From: Rhodocyclaceae bacterium UBA2271
GTDB taxonomy: Bacteria; Pseudomonadota; Gammaproteobacteria; Burkholderiales; Rhodocyclaceae
Direction: 5' to 3'
DNA: 64,000 nucleotides
Assembly (NCBI GenBank): GCA_002347405.1
Contig: DDXB01000053.1
Span: 62,001 to 126,000 of the forward strand
Every line of letters begins with the position of its first letter. Position 1 is the first letter of the stretch. The notes beneath the pieces are model-generated. The model was not told the DNA's origin. It did not search any database and worked only from the letters and a program-made list of their open reading frames with translations. Position numbers and translations under genes: made by a program. Positions 15,991 to 24,382 of the stretch are shown here, one piece after another.

Positions 15991-16530
15991 CTATGCGGAT
16001 TCCTTTTCTTCGATATATCTTGACAGCAGCAGTCCTTGGGCAAAGATAAAGGTTAATGTCAGGCCGGTGGCCCCAAACAGCTTGAAGTTGACCCAGTCGG
16101 CCTCGCTGTAATTAAAGGCCACATAAAGGTTGAGCACGCCCATGGCAACAAAGAAAGCCACCCAGGCCATATTGAGGCGTACCCACAAGGGGTCAGGCAT
16201 GGTGATTTTGTTCGCCAGCATGGCCCGGAGCAAATTCTTCCTGAAAAACATGGCGGAACACTGCAAGGTGCCTGCGAGCAGCCAATAGAGCACCGTGGGC
16301 TTCCACTTGATGAAGGTCGGATCGTGTAGGAGCAGGGTGATGCCACCAAAGACGCTGATGAGCCCGAAGCCGGCCCAGAGCATCTTGTCCACCTTGCCAT
16401 GGCGAAAATAGGCCCAGGCGACCTGACCCGCGGTTGCCAGAATGGCAACGGAGGTGGCGGTATAGATGTCGGCCAGCTTGTAGGCGACAAAAAACAGGAT
16501 GACGGGAAACAGGTCGAAGAAGAATTTCAT
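15991..16530 (-). CDS. yciB: Inner-membrane septation protein A (YciB/IspZ)
   Basis: 179 residues from ATG at 16530. MKFFFDLFPVILFFVAYK is the family's N-terminal signature; five helices follow, with HDPTFIKWKPTVLYWLLAG and MPDPLWVRLNMAWVAFF. The protein acts in cell-envelope integrity and division. The same frame is open upstream but that part is the shadow of msrB. It starts 11 bp after the msrB stop. Confidence 0.93.
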   Translation of the reverse strand: MKFFFDLFPVILFFVAYKLADIYTATSVAILATAGQVAWAYFRHGKVDKMLWAGFGLISVFGGITLLLHDPTFIKWKPTVLYWLLAGTLQCSAMFFRKNLLRAMLANKITMPDPLWVRLNMAWVAFFVAMGVLNLYVAFNYSEADWVNFKLFGATGLTLTFIFAQGLLLSRYIEEKESA

Positions 16531-16541
16531 GATGAGGAAGT

Positions 16542-16964
16542 TTACTTGCGTTCCAGCCTGAGCGAAACCGAGTTGATGCAGTAGCGCAGCCCGGTCGGGC
16601 GCGGGCCATCGGGGAATACATGGCCGAGGTGGGCGCCGCACTGGCTGCACACCACTTCGGTGCGTTGCATGTGGTGACTTTCGTCTTCTGCCGTGGCGAC
16701 GTTTGCCGCGACTTTCGGCTGTGTGAAGCTTGGCCAGCCGCAGCCGGCATCGAACTTGTCGGCCGCGTCGAACAACGGCACGCCGCAGCAGATGCAGAGA
16801 TAGGCGCCGGGATCGGTGCAATCCCAGTATTCGCCGGTGAAGGGTCGCTCGGTCCCCTTGGTGCGGGCGACGCGGTACTGTTCCGGCGTCAGGCGCGCCT
16901 GCCATTCGGCAGCGCTGATCTGCCGGGCGTGTTTGGGTTGACTGTCCTTATAATCGCCGCTCAT
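16542..16964 (-). CDS. msrB: Peptide methionine-(R)-S-oxide reductase MsrB
   Basis: 140 residues. Both zinc CxxC pairs (YLCICCGVPLF, VVCSQCGAHLG), the GCGWPSF motif and the catalytic Cys in GLRYCINSVSL are present. It repairs methionine-R-sulfoxide using thioredoxin. Cytosolic (no signal). First gene of the leftward operon; divergent from the flavin dehydrogenase at 16985. Confidence 0.95.
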   Translation of the reverse strand: MSGDYKDSQPKHARQISAAEWQARLTPEQYRVARTKGTERPFTGEYWDCTDPGAYLCICCGVPLFDAADKFDAGCGWPSFTQPKVAANVATAEDESHHMQRTEVVCSQCGAHLGHVFPDGPRPTGLRYCINSVSLRLERK

Positions 16965-16984
16965 TTTGGGTCTGGGTGTTGGTG

Positions 16985-18238
16985 ATGCGTATCGTAGTGC
17001 TTGGGGCGGGTTTGACCGGTGTAACCTCGGCTTGGTTCCTTGCCGCGGATGGACACGAGCTTACCGTAATTGATCGCCAGCCCGGTCCGGCGCTTGAAAC
17101 CAGCTTCGCCAACGGCGGCCAAATTTCCACCAGCCATGCCGAACCCTGGGCCAACCCGGCCGCGCCGCTCAAGGTGCTGAAATGGCTGGGGCGCGAAGAT
17201 GCGCCCCTGCTGTGGCGCTTTTCCGCCGATCCGGTGCAATGGGCTTGGGGGCTGCGTTTCCTGCGCGAATGCTGCCCGGAACGCACCCGCGCCAACATTC
17301 GCGCGATCCTCGCACTGGCGCTCGACAGCCGGGCGCGCCTGAAGGCGCTGCGCCACGAGCTGGCGCTCGAATATTCCTGTCTGGAACGCGGCATCCTGCA
17401 TTTCTATACCGATCCGGCAGAATTCGCCCGCGCCCTGCCGCAGGCTGCGCTGATGCGTGAGTTCGGCTGCGAGCGCGTCGTCAAGTCGGCGGCGGAATGC
17501 CTGGCCATCGAGCCGGCGCTGGCCCATGCCGCCGCACCGATTGTCGGCGGCACGTACACGGCAGATGACGAGTCGGGCGATGCGCAACTGTTCACTGCGG
17601 CGCTGGCCGACCACTGCGCGGCACGCGGGGTGCAATTTCGTTACAACACCACGCTGGCCGGGCTGGAAACCGCCGGGGGGCAGGTGGCCGCCGTGCGTCT
17701 CGCCAATGGCGACCGGTTGACCGCTGACGCTTACGTCGTCGCACTGGGCAGTTACTCAACGCTGCTGATGCGGCAGGTGGGCATCGGCATTCCCGTCTAT
17801 CCGGCCAAGGGCTACTCGATCAGCGTGCCGCTGCAACCGGGTGCGCTGGCCAGCGAAGTCAGTCTGATCGACGACGAGGTGAAGATGGTTTACTCGCGGC
17901 TGGGCGACCGCCTGCGGGTGGCGGGCACGGCGGAATTCGCCGGCTACGATACCAGCCTGAATGCCACGCGGATCGATGCGCTGGTGCGGCGCACGCGGCA
18001 GATGTTTCCCCAACTGGAATTCAGTGCTGCCGCCATCGAGCCCTGGGCCGGCCTGCGCCCGGCCACCCCCAGCAATGTGCCGCTCATCGGGCCGTCGGCC
18101 CTGCAGAACCTGTACCTGAATACCGGCCATGGTACGCTGGGCTGGACCATGGCCGTCGGTTCCGGCCGCTTGCTCGCCGACCAACTGGCGGGCCGGGTAC
18201 CGGAAATCGATCCAAGGCCCTATCTACCTTCAACCTAG
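16985..18238 (+). CDS. D-amino-acid dehydrogenase-like FAD oxidoreductase (DadA family)
   Basis: 417 residues from ATG at 16985 (MRIVVLGAGLTGVTSAWFLA, the dinucleotide-binding GxGxxG). ETSFANGGQIS and GLRPATPSNVPLIGPS are DadA signatures; NTGHGTLGWTMAVGSGRLLADQL closes the FAD site. It would oxidise D-amino acids to keto acids, passing electrons to quinone. GTG/TTG codons further upstream are in frame but unlikely starts. Confidence 0.9.
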   Translation: MRIVVLGAGLTGVTSAWFLAADGHELTVIDRQPGPALETSFANGGQISTSHAEPWANPAAPLKVLKWLGREDAPLLWRFSADPVQWAWGLRFLRECCPERTRANIRAILALALDSRARLKALRHELALEYSCLERGILHFYTDPAEFARALPQAALMREFGCERVVKSAAECLAIEPALAHAAAPIVGGTYTADDESGDAQLFTAALADHCAARGVQFRYNTTLAGLETAGGQVAAVRLANGDRLTADAYVVALGSYSTLLMRQVGIGIPVYPAKGYSISVPLQPGALASEVSLIDDEVKMVYSRLGDRLRVAGTAEFAGYDTSLNATRIDALVRRTRQMFPQLEFSAAAIEPWAGLRPATPSNVPLIGPSALQNLYLNTGHGTLGWTMAVGSGRLLADQLAGRVPEIDPRPYLPST

Positions 18239-18282
18239 CGCATCCGCCCTGCCTGGCAGCCGACTTTACGATTGGATTACCT

Positions 18283-19332
18283 ATGCATGAGCTAGTTCAG
18301 GACTACTACGGACGCCAGTTGCAACATACCGGCGATCTCAAGACCACTGCCTGCTGCGACATCGACCAGGTGCCGGACTGGCTGAAGCCGCTGCTGGCAC
18401 GCATCCACCCGGAAGTGCAGTCCCGCTACTACGGCTGCGGCCTCGTCTGTCCGCCGCTACTGGCAGGTTGCCGCGTGCTCGATCTGGGCAGCGGATCGGG
18501 CCGCGATGTCTTTGCATTGGCGCAACTGGTGGGCGCCAGCGGTGAGGTGGTCGGCGTGGACATGACGGCAGAGCAGCTGGAAGTCGCCAACCGGCATGTC
18601 GATTTTCATGCGGAAGCCTTCGGCTACCGTAACGTCCGTTTCCTGCAAGGCTATATCGAGCGCCTCGACGAACTTGACCTTGCGCCGGGCAGTTTCGATG
18701 TGATCGTGTCGAACTGCGTCATCAACCTGTCGCCCGACAAGGACGCCGTGCTGCGCGGCGTGCATCGCCTGCTCAAGGAGGGTGGGGAATTCTATTTTTC
18801 CGACGTGTACGCCGATCGCCGCGTGCCGGAAGCCGTGAGTAACGACCCGGTGCTGTATGGCGAGTGTCTGGGCGGTGCGCTCTACTGGAACGATTTCCAG
18901 CGCCTGGCTCAGCGCCAGGGCTTTGCCGACCCGCGCCTGGTTGCGGATCGCCCCCTTGCAGTGACGGAACCGGAATTGGCGAGCCGCACCGGCAATTTGC
19001 GCTTTTTTTCGGCGACCTATCGGCTCTTCAAGCTCGACGCACTGGAAACGGCCTGCGAAGATTATGGGCAGGCGGTGATCTATCGCGGCACCATCCCCAA
19101 CCACCCGGACCGGCTGGCCTTCGACAAGTACCATGACATCGAGACGGGCAGGGTGTTCCCGGTCTGCGGCAATACTTGGCAGATGCTGCAGGGTTCGCGG
19201 TTTGCCCCGCATTTCGAGTTCATCGGCGATTTCAGCCGCCACTATGGCCTGTTCGCCGGCTGCGGCAGCGGCAGCAGCATGCCGTTCGACGCGGCCGCTG
19301 CAGCCGGAGCGGCGGCCTCAAGCTGTTGTTGA
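18283..19332 (+). CDS. arsM: Arsenite S-adenosylmethionine methyltransferase
   Basis: 349 residues. The SAM fold has VLDLGSGSGRDVFALAQL (motif I, about 66-83). The arsenic-binding Cys positions are present: TTACCDID near the start, SNCVINLSPDK in the middle, GECLGGALYWNDF after it. The Cys-rich end SSCC is also typical. ArsM methylates As(III) to volatile or less toxic forms. No arsR or other ars gene is adjacent. It follows the DadA-like gene by 44 bp. Confidence 0.9.
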   Translation: MHELVQDYYGRQLQHTGDLKTTACCDIDQVPDWLKPLLARIHPEVQSRYYGCGLVCPPLLAGCRVLDLGSGSGRDVFALAQLVGASGEVVGVDMTAEQLEVANRHVDFHAEAFGYRNVRFLQGYIERLDELDLAPGSFDVIVSNCVINLSPDKDAVLRGVHRLLKEGGEFYFSDVYADRRVPEAVSNDPVLYGECLGGALYWNDFQRLAQRQGFADPRLVADRPLAVTEPELASRTGNLRFFSATYRLFKLDALETACEDYGQAVIYRGTIPNHPDRLAFDKYHDIETGRVFPVCGNTWQMLQGSRFAPHFEFIGDFSRHYGLFAGCGSGSSMPFDAAAAAGAAASSCC

Positions 19333-19356
19333 GCGAGGTAGGCAGAGCGTAAGTCC

Positions 19357-19425
19357 GTCATTCCGGCGCAAGCCGGAATCCAGGAATATCAGCAGCCTGG
19401 ACACCGGCCTGCGCCGGTGTGACGG
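19357..19425. repeat. Dispersed double-hairpin repeat, copy 2
   Basis: Same design as 14010-14079: starts GTCATTCCGGCGCAAGCCGG and ends CACCGGCCTGCGCCGGTGTG. It lies between convergent genes arsM and the ABC-F ATPase and may act as a bidirectional transcript end. Confidence 0.85.
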
Positions 19426-19457
19426 TTTAGGTTTTCTGTGAGGTTCTACGTGCAGAT

Positions 19458-21140
19458 CTATGCGGCCAGTTTTTGTTGAGGTGCCGCGTCGCCTTCCCGT
19501 GAGCGCTTGGCTTCATCCAGCAGGTAACGCTGGTAGTCGTCCAGATCGCCGTCAAAAGGCTTGATGCCGCCCCGCGAGACCAGCCAGAACTCGTCGCACA
19601 CCGAGCGCAGCAGGGCGCGGTCGTGGCTGACCAGCATGACGGTGCCCTCGAATTCGTTGAGCGCCACGCTGAGCGCCTCGCGGGTGGCCAGGTCGAGGTG
19701 GTTGGTCGGTTCGTCCAGCAGCAGCAGGTTGGGGCGTTGCCAGACGATCATGCAGAGCACCAGCCGCGCCTTTTCGCCGCCGCTCATGGTGCCGACGGCC
19801 TGCTTGACCATGTCGTTGCTGAAGTTGAAGGTGCCCAGGAAATTGCGCAGGTCCTGTTCCCGCGCCGCGACCCAGCCACTGCGTCCGGCGGCGATGGTTT
19901 CCTTGGCCAGTCGGGTCATGTGCTCCAGCGGGCTGTCTTGCGGGCGCAGCACGTCGAGTTCCTGCTGTGCGAAATAACCGATATTGAGGCCCTTGCCTTC
20001 GGTGATCTCGCCCTTGAGGGATTCCAGTGTCCGGGCGATGGTTTTGACCAGGGTCGATTTGCCCTGACCGTTGGCCCCCAGGATGCCGATGCGTTGTCTG
20101 GCATGCACGGTCCTGTTGATATTGCGCACGATGACGGTTGGTGGCGTGCCTGCCGGTGATTCCGGCAACGGCGGGTAGCCGATGCTGGCCTCCATCATCG
20201 ACAGCATGGGGTTGGGGAGATTGGCCGGTTCCTTGAATTCAAAGTTGAACTCGGCGTCGGCGAGGAACGGCGCGATCTTTTCCATGCGTTCCAGCGCCTT
20301 GACCCGGCTTTGTGCCTGCTTGGCCTTGCTGGCCTTGGCCTTGAAGCGGTCGATGAATTTTTGCAGGTGGGCAATTCTTTCCTGCTGTTTGGCCTGCGCC
20401 GACTGCTGCAGCGCGATCTGCTCGGCGCGCATGTCTTCAAAGGCGCTGTAGTTGCCGCCGTAGCGCAGCAGTTTGGTCTTGTCGATGTGCAACGTGACCT
20501 GGGTCACCGCATCGAGGAATTCCCGGTCGTGGCTGATCATGAGCAGGGTGCCGGTGTAGCGCTTGAGCCAGGCTTCCAGCCAGACCAGCGCGTCCAGGTC
20601 GAGGTGGTTGGTCGGTTCGTCGAGCAACAACAATTCGGAGGGGCACATCAAGGCGCGCGCCAGTTGCAGACGCATCCGCCAGCCGCCCGAGAAACTGTTG
20701 ACCGGTTTGGCAAGCTCTGACGGCTTGAAGCCCAGACCGAGAATGAGTGCCTGGGCGCGGGCTTCGGCATCGTGGGCGCCGGCATCGTGGAGTTCCATGT
20801 AGGCATGCGCCATGCGCATGCCATCGTCGCTGGCCTCGGCGGCGTTTACTTCAGCCCGCGCCGCCAGCAAGGTCGTATCGCCCTCGATGACGAAATCGGT
20901 GGCGCTCTGGGTGGTTTCGGGCATGTCCTGCGCCACCTGTCCCATCCGCCATTGCCGGGGGAATGAAAAGTCTCCCCCGTCTTCGTGCAGCGTGCCGTTG
21001 AGCAAGCCGAACAGGGTGGATTTGCCGGCACCGTTGCGGCCGACCAGACCCACCTTTTCGCCCGGATTGAGGGTGACGGAGGTATTGTCCAGCAATACCT
21101 TGGTGCCGCGGCGGAGTGTGACGTTCTTGAGGATGATCAT
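19458..21140 (-). CDS. ABC-F family ATPase (YheS/Uup-like)
   Basis: 560 residues from ATG at 21140 (MIILKNVTLRRGTKVLLDNT). Two ABC cassettes: Walker A GRNGAGKSTL and GANGQGKSTL, signatures NSFSGGWRMRLQLA and TMSGGEKARLVL, Walker B LLLLDEPTNHLDL twice. The linker between them is basic and helical (KQQERIAHLQKFIDRFKAKA). No membrane domain. ABC-F proteins act on the ribosome E-site to rescue stalls or protect from antibiotics. A terminator-like hairpin lies in its leader. Confidence 0.93.
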   Translation of the reverse strand: MIILKNVTLRRGTKVLLDNTSVTLNPGEKVGLVGRNGAGKSTLFGLLNGTLHEDGGDFSFPRQWRMGQVAQDMPETTQSATDFVIEGDTTLLAARAEVNAAEASDDGMRMAHAYMELHDAGAHDAEARAQALILGLGFKPSELAKPVNSFSGGWRMRLQLARALMCPSELLLLDEPTNHLDLDALVWLEAWLKRYTGTLLMISHDREFLDAVTQVTLHIDKTKLLRYGGNYSAFEDMRAEQIALQQSAQAKQQERIAHLQKFIDRFKAKASKAKQAQSRVKALERMEKIAPFLADAEFNFEFKEPANLPNPMLSMMEASIGYPPLPESPAGTPPTVIVRNINRTVHARQRIGILGANGQGKSTLVKTIARTLESLKGEITEGKGLNIGYFAQQELDVLRPQDSPLEHMTRLAKETIAAGRSGWVAAREQDLRNFLGTFNFSNDMVKQAVGTMSGGEKARLVLCMIVWQRPNLLLLDEPTNHLDLATREALSVALNEFEGTVMLVSHDRALLRSVCDEFWLVSRGGIKPFDGDLDDYQRYLLDEAKRSREGDAAPQQKLAA

Positions 21141-21468
21141 TGAATGTTTGGGTCTGTGTGGGCAAAAACAATACGCCCCGGAAGGGGCGTATTTGCCAGA
21201 TAGTTGGCGGTGGAGCGGCAGCCAGTACCAAACACCACCAACTCGGCGCATTCTTGCTTGCAAAAGCTGCTGAGAACATTCGCGGAAAGACGCTGAATCA
21301 GCCGCCAGTCTATCAGATGCGAATGGTCTGGCCCATCGAAAATGCAGGCGTCAGTTCGATTCCAAAACGCGCAGTCGAACCCACGCCCATATTGATGCGA
21401 CAGCCTGACTTGGCTTGTGGACGGAACATCGCCTTCATGGACTCCCACCAACCCGTTCGGAGTCCTGC
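21141..21468. other. 328-bp gap between ABC-F gene and defence island
   Basis: Apart from the terminator-like hairpin (21163-21193) I see only short, unconvincing frames on both strands. It is the shared upstream region of the leftward ABC-F gene and the rightward HTH gene. Confidence 0.5.
21163..21193 (-). terminator. Terminator-like hairpin in the ABC-F leader (possible attenuator)
   Basis: On the minus strand the stem ATACGCCCC / GGGGCGTAT with a 4-nt loop is followed by TTGTTTTTG, 22 bp before the ABC-F start codon. No minus-strand gene lies just upstream that would need a terminator, so transcription attenuation of the ABC-F gene is possible. Confidence 0.55.
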
Positions 21469-21669
21469 ATGGAAATCATTCATTTCAACCAAAGAGTCCT
21501 TGCCAAGCGATGGGATGTCAGTGAGGCAACACTTGAACGCTGGCGAACCGAGGGGATCGGCCAAAAATATCTAAAACTCTGCGGTCGTGTGCTCTACCGT
21601 CTTGTTGATATCAAAGAGTATGAATCCGCATGCCCCATGTCGTCCACCAGCAAGGCCGTCGCCGTTTAG
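21469..21669 (+). CDS. Small AlpA/MerR-like helix-turn-helix protein
   Basis: 66 residues from ATG at 21469. NQRVLAKRWDVSEATLERWR, then TEGIGQKYLKLCGRVLYRLVDIKEYE, is the winged HTH_17/excisionase fold: helix-turn-helix, recognition helix, then a wing. Such proteins are regulators or excisionases found on mobile and defence islands. It lies 105 bp upstream of the DUF6088 gene. Confidence 0.75.
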   Translation: MEIIHFNQRVLAKRWDVSEATLERWRTEGIGQKYLKLCGRVLYRLVDIKEYESACPMSSTSKAVAV

Positions 21670-21732
21670 GCCGACGTAGCGGTCGTCTGCCGACACCCGT
21701 TCCAGGCAACTCGGGCATTCCCGCTCTTACTG

Positions 21733-21764
21733 TTGTCCGAAATATGTATATACTCATCGGACAA
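21733..21764. promoter_or_regulatory. Palindromic operator before the DUF6088 gene
   Basis: Perfect 8-bp inverted repeat TTGTCCGA (21733-21740) / TCGGACAA (21757-21764) encloses a -10-like TATACT (21749-21754). The right arm abuts the AAGGAG ribosome site. AbiEi-type antitoxins bind inverted repeats at their own promoter, so autoregulation is likely. Confidence 0.65.
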
Positions 21765-21774
21765 GGAGCTGGTC

Positions 21775-22485
21775 ATGCTCAATCCAACGCCCGTCGTTAA
21801 ATCGCAAGTGATGCAGCGCATCAGCCAAGCGCCGGCCGCCAAGGTATGGACGCCGGCGGATTTTCTCGACTTGGGCGGTCGCGATGCGGTGGACAAAACC
21901 TTACAACGCATGGTGGCCAGCAATGACCTCCGTCGAATCGATCGCGGATTGTACGACCAACCCCGGATGAACGCGCTGACCGGTCGCCCCACCGCTCCAG
22001 ATTATCGCAGTGTAATTGATGCGGTGGGTCGTCGTGACCAAGTGCGCGTATTGATTGACGGAATGACGGCGGCCAACGATCTTGGCCTGACGAATGCGGT
22101 GCCCGGGCAGGTCATCGTGCATACCGATGGTCGGCTACGTCCGATCGTATTGGACAAACTGACTCTCAAATTCAAGTTGACGCCACCCAGCAAACTTTAT
22201 TGGGCTGGTCGTCCGGCCATGCGCGTAGTGCAAGCCCTTTACTGGTTGCGCGACGGGCTGAAAAATGAAACCCAAGTCGATCAGGATGCGATTCAAGCCA
22301 AACTCGTACGATTGCTGCAGGATTCCCGTCAGGGAAGCGCGATCCGCGACGATCTACACGCCGGTTTACACACCGTGCCATCGTGGATGCAGAAGTGGAT
22401 TCGCGACCTGTTCGTCGATGTCTACGCGGATCCCTGCTTGTCGACGTCGCCCCAGCTTGCTGGGTCCGAGCATGTCGCGGCTTGA
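21775..22485 (+). CDS. DUF6088 / AbiEi-like winged-helix protein (antitoxin type)
   Basis: 236 residues from ATG at 21775, with AAGGAG six bases upstream. An N-terminal wHTH (VWTPADFLDLGGRDAVDKTL, then RRIDRGLYDQP) precedes an AbiEi-like body. Proteins of this type are usually the antitoxin partner of an AbiEii nucleotidyltransferase. Here it is convergent to the AbiEii gene and their 3' ends overlap by 64 bp, while that toxin already has its own AbiEi upstream. So it is either an orphan or a second antitoxin. Confidence 0.78.
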   Translation: MLNPTPVVKSQVMQRISQAPAAKVWTPADFLDLGGRDAVDKTLQRMVASNDLRRIDRGLYDQPRMNALTGRPTAPDYRSVIDAVGRRDQVRVLIDGMTAANDLGLTNAVPGQVIVHTDGRLRPIVLDKLTLKFKLTPPSKLYWAGRPAMRVVQALYWLRDGLKNETQVDQDAIQAKLVRLLQDSRQGSAIRDDLHAGLHTVPSWMQKWIRDLFVDVYADPCLSTSPQLAGSEHVAA

Positions 22486-23324
22486 ACGAGTACCGGCTCC
22501 AGTATTGCCCGAAGTTTCGCCACCACGTCGGACAGTGGAGTGATGGTGATTTCGTTCTTTTTCAGGAACGCATGCCACATGGCCTGGCGCGATGAGTCGG
22601 TCGCAAACTCGTCCGTCAGGCCGATGGGCAGGACAGCCGGGACGGGCATTCCACGCCGGATGAAGGTTGCGGCGATCGCCCGCGCAAGCGTATTGGCATT
22701 CAGAGTCTCACGGTCAAGCAACACCCATAGGTCCAGGTAATCCTTCAACCGGCTGTTGGTCATGCCAAGCAAGGCGATGGCATGCAGCTTTTCTGCAATG
22801 ACGGTATAGACGGGGTATGTCCGCAGACGAGGTGCCGGTAGGTCTGCGATCAGCACTGGATACACGGCGTGAACCGGGCCAGGTGTGACCGCATCACCGA
22901 AACCAATGTCGATCTGCGTCTTACACCGTGCCTTGGCAATTTCACCGGTGATCAACACCCGAGCGCCGGCGTACCCCGCATCCTTGCGAATCTCCTCGAC
23001 GCTAACTGATGCCGCATCAAAGGTAATGCCGTCCTCAACCTCAACATTGGCAATGTCACGAAATGTCTGCGCGATCGACTCGAGGTCGCTTGGCCCGAAG
23101 CCAAGCAGATCGGCGTCGCGAGTAGTTCGATGGGGCATGTCGTACCAGAGCGTGAACAGCAATGCGCCCTTGAGCAAAAAGTGATCGGCGTGCGCCGACT
23201 GGTTCAGTCGGTAGAGAATTCGCTCCAGGGCGAAGCGCACCAGCACTTGGTTGAAGTCCGCCCCTTGGGCTTTGGCGACGTTCAGCAGGCGTGCCCGTAC
23301 CGATGCGGCGAGATTCTTGTTCAT
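22422..23324 (-). CDS. AbiEii-family nucleotidyltransferase toxin
   Basis: 300 residues from ATG at 23324 (MNKNLAASVRARLLNVAKAQ). The nucleotidyltransferase core is present: HFLLKGALLFTLW (residues 49-60), RTTRDADLLGFG with paired Asp (70 and 72), KTQIDIGFGD, and TVIAEKLHAIALLGMTNSRLKDYLDL. AbiEii toxins transfer nucleotides (to tRNA acceptor ends in studied members) and cause abortive infection. The ATG overlaps the AbiEi stop by 4 bp, as in known type IV toxin-antitoxin operons. Confidence 0.9.
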   Translation of the reverse strand: MNKNLAASVRARLLNVAKAQGADFNQVLVRFALERILYRLNQSAHADHFLLKGALLFTLWYDMPHRTTRDADLLGFGPSDLESIAQTFRDIANVEVEDGITFDAASVSVEEIRKDAGYAGARVLITGEIAKARCKTQIDIGFGDAVTPGPVHAVYPVLIADLPAPRLRTYPVYTVIAEKLHAIALLGMTNSRLKDYLDLWVLLDRETLNANTLARAIAATFIRRGMPVPAVLPIGLTDEFATDSSRQAMWHAFLKKNEITITPLSDVVAKLRAILEPVLVQAATCSDPASWGDVDKQGSA

Positions 23325-23947
23325 TCCACCACCTCGAGATACGGGCGCATTACGTTGGCAACGCGGCAAATTTTGGCAAAACGCCAGAGGTCATCGGCGG
23401 AGGCCTTTCTCTTTGCGCGAGCATCCTTCAGAGCCTCCAGCGCAACGTCGAGTCCGATCTTGTTGCGGTGCTTGAAGCAGTCGGCGACGGTTTTGGCAGC
23501 ACTGTAGACACGCAGATTGACCTGATCCCGCTCAACGACCTCAATCCCCTCGGAATAGGCGTCACCCGCAAATTGAACCATCTTGACTGGCGGGTAATCG
23601 ATCTTGGGCGTATGGCTTCCCCGAGGCATGGCAATCCATACCTGTCGCGGCAGTTGGGTGGTCAGTTGATGGAACTGCAGGGCCGTCAGCAGGCAGAAGA
23701 CCGCCTGCGGCACTTTGGTTGCAATGGTGATCAGGCTCTCATGCTCTGAACCGTGACTGTCGGGCAGCCGGTAGATGCCACGCCCGGCTTTTTCCAGCAG
23801 ACCGTTGGCCGTCATGCGCGTAAGGACCACCCGGGGAGCCCCGATATCATCGAGATCGCTGGGACGTAGCATCCCCTTCTGACCAAGCAGATCAAGGACG
23901 CGTTGGGTGTGGGTGTCGTGGCGCATGGTTGATAAAGTATGTTCCAT
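23321..23947 (-). CDS. AbiEi-family antitoxin / transcriptional repressor
   Basis: 208 residues from the first ATG; a second ATG (23926, MRHDTHTQRVLDLLGQKG) matches the usual family start better and lies outside the operator palindrome. wHTH (LRPSDLDDIGAPRVVLTRMT, KAGRGIYRLPD) followed by the AbiEi body (FCLLTALQFHQLTTQLPRQV, RVYSAAKTVADCFKHRNKIG). It should repress its operon and counter AbiEii. First gene of the pair. Confidence 0.9.
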   Translation of the reverse strand: MEHTLSTMRHDTHTQRVLDLLGQKGMLRPSDLDDIGAPRVVLTRMTANGLLEKAGRGIYRLPDSHGSEHESLITIATKVPQAVFCLLTALQFHQLTTQLPRQVWIAMPRGSHTPKIDYPPVKMVQFAGDAYSEGIEVVERDQVNLRVYSAAKTVADCFKHRNKIGLDVALEALKDARAKRKASADDLWRFAKICRVANVMRPYLEVVE

Positions 23948-23987
23948 ATATTCGTCGAATGCAACTAAGTGACGAATATATGGAACA
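23940..23987. promoter_or_regulatory. Perfect 17-bp inverted repeat, AbiE operator
   Basis: Arms TGTTCCATATATTCGTC (23940-23956) and its exact complement (23971-23987) are separated by 14 bp. The left arm covers the first possible AbiEi start codon. Position and symmetry fit the operator bound by AbiEi. Confidence 0.8.
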
Positions 23988-24134
23988 CATCAGCTACGTC
24001 CGCATTTCAATTTGTTACCCGGCCAGGAAACGGCCTTGAAATGTCTTTCGGCCTTGATCGTATGGCACTGGATTCGTTGCGTGTGGGACGGGTTTGCTTC
24101 GATCTCCGATCTGCGCCGACACGCGCCAACAGGC

Positions 24135-24165
24135 AAAAAAAACCGCCCGTATAGGCGGTTTTTTA
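24135..24165. terminator. Bidirectional terminator beside tRNA-Ser
   Basis: Stem AAAACCGCC / GGCGGTTTT with a 6-nt loop, flanked by A and T runs so that it works on both strands. On the minus strand it lies just 3' of tRNA-Ser. Confidence 0.85.
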
Positions 24166-24172
24166 ACGATTC

Positions 24173-24262
24173 TGGCGGAGAGGGCGGGATTCGAACCCGC
24201 GTTAGGAATTAACCTAAACACGCTTTCCAGGCGTGCGACTTAAACCACTCATCCACCTCTCC
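24173..24262 (-). tRNA. tRNA-Ser (anticodon GGA)
   Basis: 90 nt including an encoded CCA. Acceptor GGAGAGG pairs with CCTCTCC; the anticodon arm CACGC-CTGGAAA-GCGTG gives GGA; the long variable arm and T-loop GGTTCGAATCC are those of a serine tRNA. Confidence 0.96.
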
Positions 24263-24382
24263 GCGGTGGTGTGTTGCCTTGGCAGGGCGCGGATTCTAAC
24301 AGAATTAGACCACCCCGAAGACGCAGCTTGGCTGCGTCCGCCCCTCAAGGGGCCTAAAACACTTGGGACGGCCCGGCGTGTT

